Assembly (NCBI RefSeq): GCF_027943255.1
Contig: NC_072896.1
Location: forward strand, 69,830,501-69,894,500
DNA: 64,000 nt
Direction of reading: 5' to 3'
Origin: Anastrepha obliqua
Taxonomy: Eukaryota > Arthropoda > Insecta > Diptera > Tephritidae
Below are positions 34,401-46,350 of the stretch, piece after piece; position 1 is the first letter of the stretch; every line of letters begins with the position of its first letter. Position numbers and translations under genes: made by a program. The notes under the pieces were generated by a model. It saw nothing but the letters and a program-made list of their open reading frames with translations, was not told the origin of the DNA and did no database searches.

Positions 34401-36684
34401 ATAGAAGAATTTATGCTTAAAATGTCTGCATAAAAATCATTAAACAATTTATCAAAAATTTACTTTTATATTGGATTCAGCTAACATAAGCTCACAATAT
34501 GGCAATCCCATTCAAAATAACAAAAGCAACAGTTAAGATTAGGCTAACTAGAGGTGGCTACCGCAAGTTTCAGCGGCGGTCCACTTAGGATAAAGATAGA
34601 CTCTTGTTTTACCATCACATTTGTCCTAACAATAATCATCCAGTGTCTTTGATAATCCAGCAGTTCTCTTGATTCGTCTGATTTAGATGTGCTAAAAATT
34701 AAGTTTTGAGATGTCGAATCGGGTTTTTGGAAAGTGGAAGGCAGTCAACGAATTTTATACAATTCTAGAATTTCACACCTCGTGTCCATATGAATTTTTG
34801 AGTGGCTAATGGGTTAAAATGTTCTATGAAAATATTACCTGTGAAATTTTACCGTACATGGTTTAAACTTTCATTTTACTATAAATGTATTTTAAGCTCT
34901 TCTGACTTTTTTGAAAACTACTTAGGGCGGAAAATGAAAATTGTCTAGGCCGTAAAAAAATCGAGCTAATGTTTTACTATAGAAAGGTATACCTGTACTT
35001 TCAGAAAATATTAGCAAAGTCCGGACTGGTTTGAGTTGCCACAAAATAGCCACAAAATGTTACCATCTGTATCGGATGGACTTTCTTGCTTAGACGTAAG
35101 CTGATTGTGCCTTAGGCATGAAGATTCATGAATCACTCACTGCTTACGTGCTTCATTAGGGGGTCTCCTATTTTGGATATTAAATGTTACATATGTATTA
35201 TTAGGCTACAAAAAATCACTATTGCGCTGCCGTTCAGCGGGAATCAAACCTGAAGCCTTGCACTCCCTTACTAGTGGTAAATAAGAATAAAAAAGAGCAG
35301 GAATAATTTTTAGTGCGAAATTTGCTAATTATAAATGTGAAGGTTGGGAAAACTGCGAAACATTTGCTTTTATCCCACAACAGGTGCGAAATAGTCGCTG
35401 CAGCAGCTGGTTGCAATTAGATTTGTTTCGCATGCCGTCTTCTTCGTGAGTATTTGCGTACTTTCCACGTAAAAATATAGCTACAAATATTTAAATAATC
35501 CATATTTTTTTCGTAAAATCAAGTTTAAAAATATCAATAAAATTCTGCTTTATTTAAATGTAGCAACTTGTCGTTTGCGTAGGTGCGGCACGTCAGCGCT
35601 TATAAAAAATTATGAGAGCAATAAAACACAGATATGCTGGCAGTTGTTGTTTACAATTGAAAAGTATTGTAGCTATTTTTGAATGAGTAGCTGGAAGCGC
35701 GAAAGCAGAAAAATGATGAATTGCTTGACTATCGATGAGTTGCTGTTTACACGTGGCACATATGCCCACACATACAAACACATGTATACATTAACATTTT
35801 CTGCTTCAGCTACATTCAAGCACAAAAAGTGGCACTTGCAAATCCTTTGATTGGAAGAAATCAGTGGTTACACAAATGCATTCACCAATACATAAACGCT
35901 CACGCGTCAGCTGCTCTATAGGAGGTAAGTGTACTATGTAAATGTGTTTGTTTATATATACATATAATTTTTTTTTTTTACTTTTTATGCCATTTCTTAT
36001 AATTGACGCCTTTGGCAGTAAGATTCCCGGGGCTCATGCACTTCGGCGGTTGCATGGAGTCAAAATTTCTTGTATTTAGAGCAATTAAAAAAAATGCTTT
36101 ACTGGGCAGCATTGCATCGACTCGAAATGAGTTGTGAACTCAATTCAGTTGCTTGTTTATTTATTCATCATTGCAGTGCAATCAATTCCTTTAAATGCTC
36201 TACACACAGGCGCTTGTCAAAATAATTAAATAACATACGAAAAGCTGTTAAAGGTGTTGCGCGCAGATCTATCAAGGATTGCACGTACATACATATTTAC
36301 ACAAATGCAGTTGTATATATGTCTATATGAGAGCGTAAATATTTATGACATTTGATAGCAATGCCTATTTGGATGGATGGCCAGTGTGCGTATACAAATG
36401 TATATATACATACATACATATGCATATACAGGTACGTACACCTTAGTTTTTGGTTAAAAAAGTCGTTGTTGTAGGATTGAAGTCAAAGTAAAAAATGTTT
36501 GAATATTTCTCCATTGAAAATGAGGTTAGGTGATAAATAAGTTCGTCTTATTCAGTCATTCGCGAGTTCTCTTTTTACAAATAATTACCGGGAAGCAATA
36601 GAAACCTAGTCAAAGGAATTTTAAAACAACAAAAGTGCTTGACACAGATATGTGACTAAGTAGACCAAAAAGCAACTTTTAAAT
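28454..36684. other. dpp 5' region, no protein gene seen
   Basis: AT-rich with islands of more balanced composition at 28.6-28.96, 31.4-32.0 and 33.9-34.0 kb. It includes a (CT)n tract at 29056-29071, a SINE-head scrap (CGCCGTAGGCGAATGGATTAG) near 29821-29842, a TATATATAAAACTC motif near 32670, and at 35225-35270 a tRNA-like scrap with a B-box-like GGTTTGATTCCC on the minus strand. A good minus-strand donor CCAGTG|GTAAGTGA is near 31706-31716, the right strand for a noncoding dpp first exon, but unproven. Noncoding exons and enhancers of dpp may lie here (inference). Confidence 0.45.
29056..29071. repeat. (CT)n microsatellite
   Basis: Eight CT units. On the dpp strand this is a GA repeat, the type bound by GAGA factor in flies (established knowledge); it is about 0.6 kb upstream of the dpp start. 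Confidence 0.75.
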
Positions 36685-36905
36685 TTACACTTTTTTCGTA
36701 TACGAGGTGTGTGTCAAGAAATAAGGTGGCTTTCTACTTTTATCTAAAAATATTTCTTTATTATCAATGTGTATTTTATCCGCTTCAAAGTAGTCCCTTA
36801 AAATATAATGCACTTGTGTCAACTTTTTTCTAATCCACAAAGAGCTTTGGTATGGCCACGATTCTGCCACTTTGAATATTTTCGTTTTTTCTATTTTTAA
36901 CAATT
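36685..36905 (-). mobile_element. mariner/Tc1-like relic, 3' end
   Basis: A minus-strand frame carries LRDYFEADKIHID and ends with the translated terminal repeat (YFLTHTSY). DYFE.D is the usual C-terminal motif of mariner transposases, and ACGAGGTGTGTGTCAAGAAATAAGG-like sequence at 36702-36726 resembles a mariner terminal repeat. No matching 5' end was found, so this is a solo 3' fragment. Confidence 0.5.
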
Positions 36906-39095
36906 AAAAACAAAAACCTATGCCGTTTTGCTTGTTCTTATTTTTCTTATTTGCGAAAAAAATAAATAAATTGACCTTCAGCCGTTTTGGGCCACAATAA
37001 CAGCAATCACGTTTAAATGGTAAGCAGGATTTGGTTGTTTTAGTAAAAGTTATAAAGGTATGCAAGTATGGAAAGATTAGTCACTCTTCGATATTTCGAT
37101 ACTCCACAATCACCGTTAGTATATTCACATATGTATATGATAATATTTGAAATACTTTTCACTGTACCTTTTAACTTTCTTTGCCACCCAAAGTTGTCGA
37201 CTAGGTTGTGTTGCCTCTACTGATTGCACAGAGTGTTGCGGAATTGCGGGAACAAGTGAAATATTGTTGAGCTATGTAGGAATACTGCTGCAGATATAGC
37301 TGCCGCTGATGTTGTCGATGCTTTTTCTTTTGTTTTAGCGTTAGCTGATAGTTCTTCACTTGCCGTAAAATCAGCACTTTTTCTTCTCCTTCTTCTTCTG
37401 CAGTGATCTTGCACACTCTACTACTGGCTGGACTTGCTGACAGTGCCGTCGCTGACGTTTCTGACACTAAACGCTCAACTGTTGGCAAATGTGCTGTTAA
37501 CGTTAATGACGGCAACAACATTTAGACTGCTCAATAGTGGTGGAGAATGGAGTGAAATGCAAAGACTTCTGCTGTGCACTACTGCTTAGCGCTTCTATGC
37601 GAACTCGAATGTGTTGTTGTTGTTGTTGTTGCTGTTGAGTTTTATGTTTTGTTGCTGTTCTTGTGCACGTGGCTTGTGTCAACACTATTGCTATTACAAA
37701 ACTTTCAAAGTATGATGATTGTGGCAGCAGCTTAAATGGCGGCTTTGTCCCATTGGCTTATTGGTCAATATTTCGATGGCGTATGATGCAAATGCAACAA
37801 TTGCTGACTATGGCACTGAATTTAGTTCTGCTGTTCGCTTTACAGTTACGCCAATGTTGGTGTTGTTGGTTGTACTAGAATTTTGGGCACCTTTGTGGCT
37901 GTTGCTAATTTTATATGTTTAAAAAAATGTTCTTTTTTTTTGCTCTTAAGCAAGTTTGCTTTGTTCATGTAATTCAAGTCGCTTTGGTGTCTCTTACAAC
38001 AAGTTGCATGCAATTTGATAACACCTTTTAGTCATTGACGGTCGGTCGGTCTTCTTGCTTTTAATGTCATTGCAGTTTTTTTCACACAGTTTAATTTCAT
38101 TTACTTTGCTGAGGAATTTGTGTGACATGAAAACCATAACTTTTTAATAATTTTTTATTTTTATTTTTTTGCTTTTGTTTGAGTTTATGTTGCAATCTGA
38201 AATTTCGGAAAGAAAATCGAAATTAATTCAGTTGCCATAACTTTTGCAGTTCTCAGTCTATCATATAACATTTCAATAATCGGAATGCATTTTGGGGTGG
38301 TGTGGCTGTTTACAGAAAATTAAATTGATATGTTTGGCTTATTGTGGAGTTTGTACTTTCTAGGGAATTTCAGGAGTCATTTTCCAGTGCCTTCAAAAGT
38401 GTATTTGCAAGTGGTTTACCCTTCTTTTATAAATAAATGGTTGATTTATTAAAATTAAAATTTATCTAGGGTTATTATAATTATTTAGGAGATTTTAAAT
38501 TACTCGGCTGCAAAAAAATATAATTACTTGAAAAAATCGAAAAACACGCTCTAATTCAACAAAGTCAACAAAGTATTTCTACAATTAAAGTTTTTTCAGT
38601 TTTGAAACTTCCTGGAATACAGAAACTCTAAGTTGTAGCTGCGATTTCTTCGAATAAACCTCTGCTGCTGTTGATATTTTTGTTTCTGTCAATCAGCTAG
38701 TCATAAAACTCTTTCCTGATTTACCTCGACGTCTCTGCTTACGTTGATAAAACAAAAGCATGCGACCTCTAGAGTTGCCCATTACAACCTGGATTTAGCA
38801 GGTAACACTTCGGAAATTTAAAATAGTTCTTCTGACGAAATGACTACGCCGATGATAGTCAAAGTATGGCGTAGCGTACTTCAGGTCAGTGAAATCTGGA
38901 GAGAAATTTTACGAGAAGCCGCTACATCTCTTGCTGAGTACTTGAAAACTGAAAAGATGTACTTGGAGAACCGAATTCGCACTCACCAGGTAGTCTACCC
39001 TTTAATGCGAGGCAAATGGTAATTGCAACGCAAAGGGAGATTTAGTGATTTGTATTGCATTATAGCATTTAAATATCATCGTACATCTAGGTAAA
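36906..39095. other. Gene-poor DNA with a CAA/CAG-rich island
   Basis: At 37.2-37.9 kb the minus strand is rich in CAA/CAG and CAC (for example the (TGT)n tract near 37612-37632 on the plus strand), with overlapping open frames in several phases. This composition is common in fly 5' leaders and enhancers, but no exon can be proved. The rest is AT-rich. Confidence 0.4.
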
Positions 39096-39097
39096 TA

Positions 39098-40335
39098 TCA
39101 GGTCAGTCCATAAATAAATTTCACTTTTGTACGATTTTTCCATACAAAAAATTATTCGCGAAATATAACGGAACTATTTATATTTTCTTTGATATATTGT
39201 GCATTCAACAAGTGATTTTAATCGCGGATAGAAGCACGTGCTGTTAAAAAATAAAATGGAATCTTCGAACGCGTATAAGAGGCATATTTTGTATTTTTTT
39301 ATAAAAGTGGTAAAAATGCAGCAACTGCTGCTGCAGAAATAAACACTATTCACGGAGAGGATACAGTGAGTGTAAGGACTGCGCAAAAGTGGTTTTCAAA
39401 ATTCCGAAGTGGTAACTGCGACGTGGAGGATGCCCCTCGCGCTGGTCGTCCTGAAGTCTTTAACTCCGACGCCTTGCTCGAACTAGTGGAAGCTGAGCCA
39501 AATTTGATAGTCGATATGATAGCTTAGAGGTTAAATTCATCGCATGCAACAGTTCACAGGCACCTGGTACAGTTGGGAAAGGTTTCAAAGCTGGGAAAAT
39601 GGGTTCCGCATAGACTTTCCGTCGTTAACCTTCATCAAAGAGTGAATGTGTGTTCTCAGGTATTGCAACGGCTTGAAAATGAAAGTTTTTTGAACTGTAT
39701 AGTTACGGGTGATGAAAAATGGGTCCTTTACAAAAGTCCTGTTCGCAAACGCCAATTGTTAGATAAAGATAAAATACCAGAACCGACCCCTAGAGATGGC
39801 CTTCACCCCAATAAGATTCCCCCGTATATTGGGTGGGATATGACCGGTATTGTTTATTATGAACTTCTGGAACCAAACCAGACGATAACTGCTGATTATT
39901 ATTCCCATCAGCTATCAAACCTGAATGAGACACTTAACAAAAATCGACGATCTTTAGTGAATAGACGCAAAGCAGACGCAAGACCTCATACCGCAAGGCA
40001 AACATTAGGCAAGCTGAACGAGCTCGGATGGGAGCTAATGCCGCATCCACCATGCTCTCTGGATATTGAACCTTGTGATTATCACCATTTCCGTGGACTT
40101 CAATATGAGTAACAATAACTACTCCTCAAAAGAAGCTATTAAAAGGGATATCGAAGCGTATTTTGGCTCCAAGGACAAAAAATTTGTTGAGCAGTGAATT
40201 AAAAATTTGCCTAAACGTTGGGAAGACATTGTAAGTAATGAAAGAAGATCTATTATTGATTAATAAATACTTTAATATTTTTTATTAATTTTAAAACCAC
40301 CTTTAAAAAAGGCACGAACTTATGGACTGACCTGA
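39098..40335 (+). mobile_element. mariner-like transposon, defective, second copy
   Basis: Inverted ends TCAGGTCAGTCCATAA / TTATGGACTGACCTGA are intact and TA flanks both sides. The transposase starts MESSNAYKRHILYFF near 39256, shifts frame at about 39315, continues EINTIHGEDTVSVRTAQKWF and KFRSGNCDVEDAPRAG, hits a stop (IVDMIA-stop near 39525), then has a long frame 39573-40112 with CIVTGDEKWVLYKSPV (first Asp), GWDMTGIVYYELLEPNQTI, a damaged second catalytic block (RRKADARPHTA; the HDN is missing) and PCSLDIEPCDYHHFRG (third block, with SPD changed to SLD). More complete than the copy at 22.5 kb, but still inactive. Confidence 0.9.
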
Positions 40336-40337
40336 TA

Positions 40338-41082
40338 GAAATATAGTTTCCAAGAAACTTAACCACATTGTCAAACAAATGGTTTTGATAATACAATTTT
40401 CGCTCGAATAGCATTGCAGAGTAGAGCAGCTGATAGTAAATAAGGGTTCAAGCGTGTGGTCTTAATCCTTTTGCAGCGCCGCTTAAATACGCAATGTACT
40501 CAAAATACCTTGCGTCCGTAATTTTTTGCGTCGGCAAAACGTTTACTCTTTGTTCTAATGAAAAATAATGTTAAAGGATTACCAAAACTATTTATTTTCA
40601 TGAAACTTTAACAAAAAAAAAAAAAATAATAATTCATTGCGGATTATTCCGTTCTTGGTGATAAGAGAGAGATTTTGTTGGCAGATTATGCCGTCGAATG
40701 ATGAATCTATGTCTTGTCTGTGTGCCGCTTATCCCGCTTACTGGAGCTTGGCAGACAGCGAATATACACAAACAGTAATATTTTGATAAAACCTTCTTTT
40801 CATTTTCCAAATTTTAGTATTAATAACAAGTAATTGATAAATCTGAGTAATGGAGTGTGAGTGTAAACAGGGGTTTATAGCAATAAAAGAGTGTTTTAAT
40901 TGGTTGGGTAATTTTTGACTTTTTGCAGTTTGAAAATTAATTTTATGATTTTTTAACGTATTTGGGCTTACAGAAACGTTTTTTTTTGAAAGTTTATGTA
41001 ACCTATGTCTTTCCAAAAGAGATTACCTTCAAAATACAAAAAACCCTCTGCAAATCGGAGCAGTGTGTACGTAGTTATTAGC
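40338..41082. other. AT-rich DNA, no gene seen
   Basis: No reading frame with a recognisable signature and no repeat family match within the window. Confidence 0.5.
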
Positions 41083-41353
41083 GTACGTATCGATGGTTTT
41101 CGAGAAAAGTGACACAATTCAAAAATACAAAATACTGAGGTGGGTCAGTTTTCTAGATAACTGACGCACCAATTCGATCACCTGACAAAACGACACTAAC
41201 GCCATCTCTCAGAATTGCTTCAAGATTCGCTTATGACGCTTTTCCAGAAAAAATATATAAACTCTGTAGTTGATTTTTGCTTTTAACTGCAAAACTCCGA
41301 ATTTGAGTTAATTTTGAGTTGTGTCGCTTTTCTCGAAAACCATCGATATGTAC
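41083..41353. mobile_element. Inverted-repeat MITE
   Basis: Ends are inverted copies of about 43 bp with two or three differences: left GTACGTATCGATGGTTTTCG then AGAAAAGTGACACAA, right its reverse complement with GTACATATC and GCGACACAA. The centre (~185 bp) has no coding frame. The element is immediately followed by a CAAGGTGG MITE. Confidence 0.7.
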
Positions 41354-41356
41354 TTA

Positions 41357-41570
41357 CCAGGTGGTGCAAAATTAATCACACTATTTGAAGATTTAGAATT
41401 TTTCTAAATGGCGTCACACGTCAATCACATTTCACACTTACGATCTAAGCAACTGCAGTATACAAACAGAAAAGCACGGAAGCGCCAAAAAGTCAAAATA
41501 AAGATTTCCATCATTCAAAATCTATTTTTGTTTAGTAAAACAGTTGGATGATTAAACAAAATCGGTGCTA
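41357..41570 (+). mobile_element. MITE of the CAAGGTGG family, copy 2
   Basis: Begins CCAGGTGGTGCAAAATTAATC after TA and shares the interior with copies 1, 3 and 4 (GGCGTCACACGTCAATCA, GCAACTGCAGTATACAAAC, CAAAATAAAGATTTCCATCA). The right end is decayed (GTTGGATGATTAAAC). Confidence 0.6.
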
Positions 41571-42410
41571 CTTTTGCCATCCGAACTATAAAATTTCTTA
41601 CATTTTAAGACTCTCCTGGCCATTTACATACATAATTGTCGCTTATATCTGGGTATTTGGCCGAGCTGCCCCTTCTACTTTTGGGGATGTCAAAAATTTC
41701 GATTTTTGGTGACGCACCCTAATGTGCATACATGTATTTGTATGTCTTCATATTTATTTTCCGTATTTTGGATTTATTGTTTCCACTTTGCTTTGCCTCC
41801 TGCAATGCTGCACATCTTGTCTTGTATTTGTTACAAACAAAGAAATATACAAACATCCATACATACACATATAAGTATACTAAATACACCGGCACTGGCA
41901 CGCGTTCAGGGTTGAAAACGTAATTTTTCCAGTTACTCATTTCAGTCAACTTACACGCTTTTATTAATACAGCAACCGCTCACTTATGTGAACTAAGCCT
42001 TCGGCTGAGAAGATGAGTTATTTAGCAAAAGTTTTCGGGTTTTATTGGATGAGATTAACTAATCCCGACTTTACCGTTGGTCGCATGATACCAATTCGTG
42101 CACCGATTGAACCTTGTAAGGCTTAAGACCAAATATTATCTCGAAATTCGCTATGTGATGGTTTTAGGATGGTTTGCTGCGAAAACCGTGCAATTCGAAA
42201 AGTTTAATATTCTTCAAAGCTTTCTCTTAAGGCACTGATATTTTCGAGTGAACGTCCGTAACGAACATGCGTTGATCTTTTTATGTATAAGAGGCAGTCA
42301 CAAAGTAATAATAAACGGAAATTATTATGGTTCTAACAATCTAAAGAAAATCGTTTTCACTTGTATACCCGTGGTAATTAGCGGGGGGAAAATATATAAA
42401 AAGGAAATCT
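41571..42410. other. Gene-poor DNA
   Basis: Near 41648-41690 a short minus-strand scrap resembling the SINE distal part (TTTGGCCGAGCTGCCCCTTCT). Nothing else was recognised. Confidence 0.4.
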
Positions 42411-42538
42411 TTTCTGGAAGACACATTCATTAGCGTTGAGTGAAAACTGAAGTGGAGAAAAATTAAGTATATTAGCTCTTACTTAATTTTTCTCCACTTC
42501 AGTTTTCACTCAACGCTAATGAATGTGTCTTCCAGAAA
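42411..42538. repeat. Perfect 59-bp inverted repeat with 10-nt loop
   Basis: 42411-42469 and 42480-42538 are exact reverse complements, separated by TATTAGCTCT. The arm starts TTTCTGGAAGACACATTCAT and ends GGAGAAAAATTAAGTA. It has no internal mismatch over 59 bp, no TA or TTAA flanks and no other copy in the window. It could be a young palindrome, a hairpin-RNA source, or an assembly or amplification artefact. Confidence 0.95.
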
Positions 42539-45500
42539 CACGAACCTTAGTACAACCTTAAACAACATCTAGACAAAAATTCATCCCGAATTGAGATGCT
42601 CTTCTTTTCCATGTACTCCAATTGCAATATGCTTCAAGGAGTTTAAGTTGGGCAAAACAACGCTCATCCATCTGCCATACCCAAGTTAACGTAAAAAAGT
42701 CCTAGAAATTGTAGTAGCTGATTAACGAATGGCCATTCGGTATATGATTTAGATCATGCCTTAAAAGAATTGGGTTTCGAATTGCTTAAATAACATCCAT
42801 TCTTTTCAGATTAACTTCCTATTCTCATTTCTTACAACTAGAAACAACTCAGCGGCTAAAAGTTTTATGACAAAGAGAGTATTTTTTTTAAATCCATAAA
42901 AACTTTAGAGAAGAGATGGATCAACTTTATCGAAATATTAAAATATTGTTTAGAAAAGAGTTTACTATGAACAATTAAATGCTGCTTACCGAAGAAAAGC
43001 AAGTTTTAAAATTTACTTTTGTTTAAAACAAAATTTTGAGTTTCCTCAAAGTCAAAGAAATACTAGGCATTTTTGTATGAAAGAAAATACCCAACATCAT
43101 CAACATTTAATAATTTAAAATATTTTAATGAGTTATAAACAATCAATACGATGTTTTTCTAGAAAATCTGATTAAAAAGTTTGAAATTTTGTTGAAAAGT
43201 GAAAAAAAAAATTCTTTAATCAAAAGTAAATTTTAAAATTTGGATTTTATGGTTTTTATAGTAGGTTAATTTATGCCTACATACAAAAATTATTAAATTT
43301 AAATGAGTAACAAATAGATTGCCAAAAATTGTCAATAAGCCCCTGTGCTATGGTCATGAAATGCACTTTAGTAAGCTAATCGGTTGATCGACGTGATTTT
43401 TGTAATCGACGACGAGCAACAGCGTCCGGAATAAAAATTTTATCACATAATTTTAGACAACGGGCTGGATTCAATGCGAGGAACGTAAAATTTTTTATTA
43501 AAATTTGTGGAATGTGTAATGCAATGTAAATTTGCGTACGTAGTTGTACTATGGTTGTTTTAGTAGAAAAACTACAGTCTAGTAAAAAACAAAAATTAAA
43601 ATTAAATAAAAAACAAAAAGAAAAAAAATCGTCGAAATTTGGCAATAAATACCTCTCCTATGGTTATGAAACTCGATTTTAAAATTTTTTTAGTTGCGCC
43701 ATTTTTGAAAAATACTCTGAAGTGCCAAATATCTATCTGATTGTCCCTTTAACCGAGTGACTACTGCACATTTGTATTTTATTTGATTATATTGTATTAT
43801 TATGCTTTTACAATTACTCGTATTTTAAAACACAAACACACACTTGCATGCACACATATATGTATATACACATATATATGTAAGTAGTATATTTTTGCAG
43901 TGCTGCTGCCCCAACACTTTCAACCGAAATGAAATGTGAAACTTTGCGTATACGCACCGTGAAACCGACGTGTGCCGCGCCGCAAAGTACAAAACAACAA
44001 AGCAAATGAATAATCAACAAAAACACAAAGAAATAAACATAAAATACTTTTGATTTTTTTGCGATGCCTGGTTTTTACTTTCTTAGCGTACCCTACGACG
44101 TTTGCTTATATTACAAGTACATTACATTACAATTAAATGAGAAGTGTTGTTTTGTTTATCCTATCCTATACTTGTGCTTATACACACACATATACATATA
44201 AATTTAATTATTTTGATTTTTTCGAAGTTTGCGCCTGTTTATTAGATATTACTGCAATTTACAGCAAAGCACGAGAGCAAAAGTATAAATACTTCTCTTG
44301 TTTTTGTTTTTTGTTTTTTGGCTTTTTAACAGAAAAATTGCTTATGTCGAAACAAAAATTAAATGGAAAAAATGAATAAATAATCTAAACAAAATAAAAT
44401 GCGTGAAAAAATATAAATCCAGTTATATGTTGATTAAATTAAAAAATAAAAATGAAAAATGAATAAGAAACATAAATACACAACATTTTTTATTTATTTA
44501 CGGGTATTGTCGCTATGGTGTAGTCCATTGTGGTTGTTGTTGTTTTCCACTATTACTTGAGTCGCTGTTAATGCATTGACAGCGTATTAATATTAAAATA
44601 AAACTCGATATTCACACAGGTGGCTTGTTAGCTGCCTAGCTGGCTGGCTGGCCGGCTGTCTGTCTCGCTCACTTAAATACCAACTGTCTGACAGCCGAAA
44701 TGTTCAGCCAACTGGCTTACTGCCCAGCCGGCTGCCTGGTTGACTAGTTGACTGCTTGACTGGCTATCCATCTAACTAGGCTCGCTTTTCAAGCTACAAA
44801 GCTGTGGTTATGTTTGCATGTTTGACTGTTTGAATGTTTGTTTGCTTGTACGTATGTGTGTCATTTTGACTGACAATTTTTCGGTTACTGGCTGTTGCCA
44901 TGATTTTTGATTTTTGATTTGTGTATTTCTTTATTTTTTTGCGTTTTCGCCGTTTTGCCTTTTTGTTTCTGCAGCCGGTTGCTGCATGTTGCATACGATT
45001 TATCGATTTTTCGTTGCTATCATTTGAAATTGTGTTGTTGCTGTTGTTTCTGTTGTGCGCATTATGTTGGATCAAATTTATGGCTTGTTGGTTTTTGTTA
45101 ACACTGCGTAAGTGAGCAATGCATTTTCATTAAACTCGTTTTTTTGTTGCCTTTCGTTACAACAAAGTTAATCAGCTGTGGTTTGTTGAATTCGTATAAG
45201 TAAATTTACACTCTTATTGCATTAAAGCAATAGTTTAAGCAAGTTACATCTTAAGTTTATTATTTCATTCGCCTGGCAATATGTTTTTAATTCTCATATG
45301 GCCAGATTTTGAGGGTAAATTCAAAACACTGAGAAGATAGTTATTTTAAAGTAAAAGAAAAATGTTTTTTAGTTTACTTCAAATAAGTTTTTTTGGCGCA
45401 CAGTGCAATTGAAATGAAACGCATGCTGCTTACATCATACCCGATAGTAGGCAAAGCTTCCATCTTAAGTGAACTCCGTGAAATTCCAGCCGATAGCAGC

Positions 45501-46252
45501 CTAGCTTCTATCTTAAGTCAACTCGGCTACATATACCCCAAGGCGCTGAGTGGACATTATTGAATAGCAAGTGATTGTTAGCAGCATCACGTGCAATCGT
45601 TTCATTAAATCTGCTATGACCTCTACAAGTCTCATCAAGCTCATGAAATGAATAGCTAACAATAACAGAAGTTCATCTTTGAGCTTTGCCTGGCTGTCCA
45701 CATGACCCTCTGTACCAACAAATCAAATACCGAATATTACTTCCTTGGGCAGGCGAAATAGCTTATTGAGGGATTTCACGTCAAGTGATCCAAGTGTTTT
45801 GGATACTGTAGTACATTTGTCTGAAAATTGTTTTATGTGCAGGCCTGGGTATAATAAGCAATAAACTGGAAACAATTTGAAAAAAATTAAAAAAATTTGA
45901 GATATATTCAGTGCCAGAAATTTTGGTATAGTTTATTTTTTGAAATGCTTATGTTTTTCGTTTCATTTTTTTTAGAATGAAACACACTTTACAAATTTTT
46001 CTGTTTCTTTAAAAAAAAATTTAGGCATTTTGCGAAAAAAATTTGGGAAAAACATTTTTTTGTTGTGCTCAAATATTACAAAAAAAATGATCCCCATTTT
46101 TTAAAAGTTTAATTTTTTTACAAAAAACATCAAATTTTTAAATTTGTTTTAAATTGTTTTCAGTTTACTGCTTAATTTAACAATTTTAATATAATGTTTT
46201 AACAAATCAATTTTTTTTTTTTCAAGTTTTTCAATTCCAAAAAAAAAAATTA
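42539..46252. other. Gene-poor DNA
   Basis: AT-rich, with (CA)n and CATACATATA-like tracts (43.83-43.88 kb), a CTGGCTGGCTGGCCGGCTG simple-sequence region (44.64-44.76 kb) and a two-unit imperfect repeat at 45.44-45.53 kb (CGATAGTAGG...ATCTTAAGTGAACTC; CGATAGCAGC...ATCTTAAGTCAACTC). No gene was recognised. Confidence 0.45.
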
Positions 46253-46350
46253 TCCAGTGGCTGCTTAACTTTTGGCCAATACTGTATGCACACCCACGTA
46301 CATAAATTTCCTTAACAGCAATTTATTAGAAATGTTAAATGAATAGTTTC
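46253..46350. repeat. Tc1-like terminus, repeat unit 1
   Basis: In reverse, 46286-46253 reads TACAGTATTGGCCAAAAGTT then AAGCAGCC, a Tc1-type terminal repeat. The ~60 bp beyond it (CACGTACATAAATTTCCTT) also match the unit at 48.39 kb, so homology crosses the element border. Confidence 0.5.

Noticed and set aside
35225..35270. Possible tRNA gene (GGTTTGATTCCC)
   Set aside because: Only a B-box-like T-arm is visible; acceptor and anticodon arms cannot be formed. Kept only as a tRNA-like scrap.
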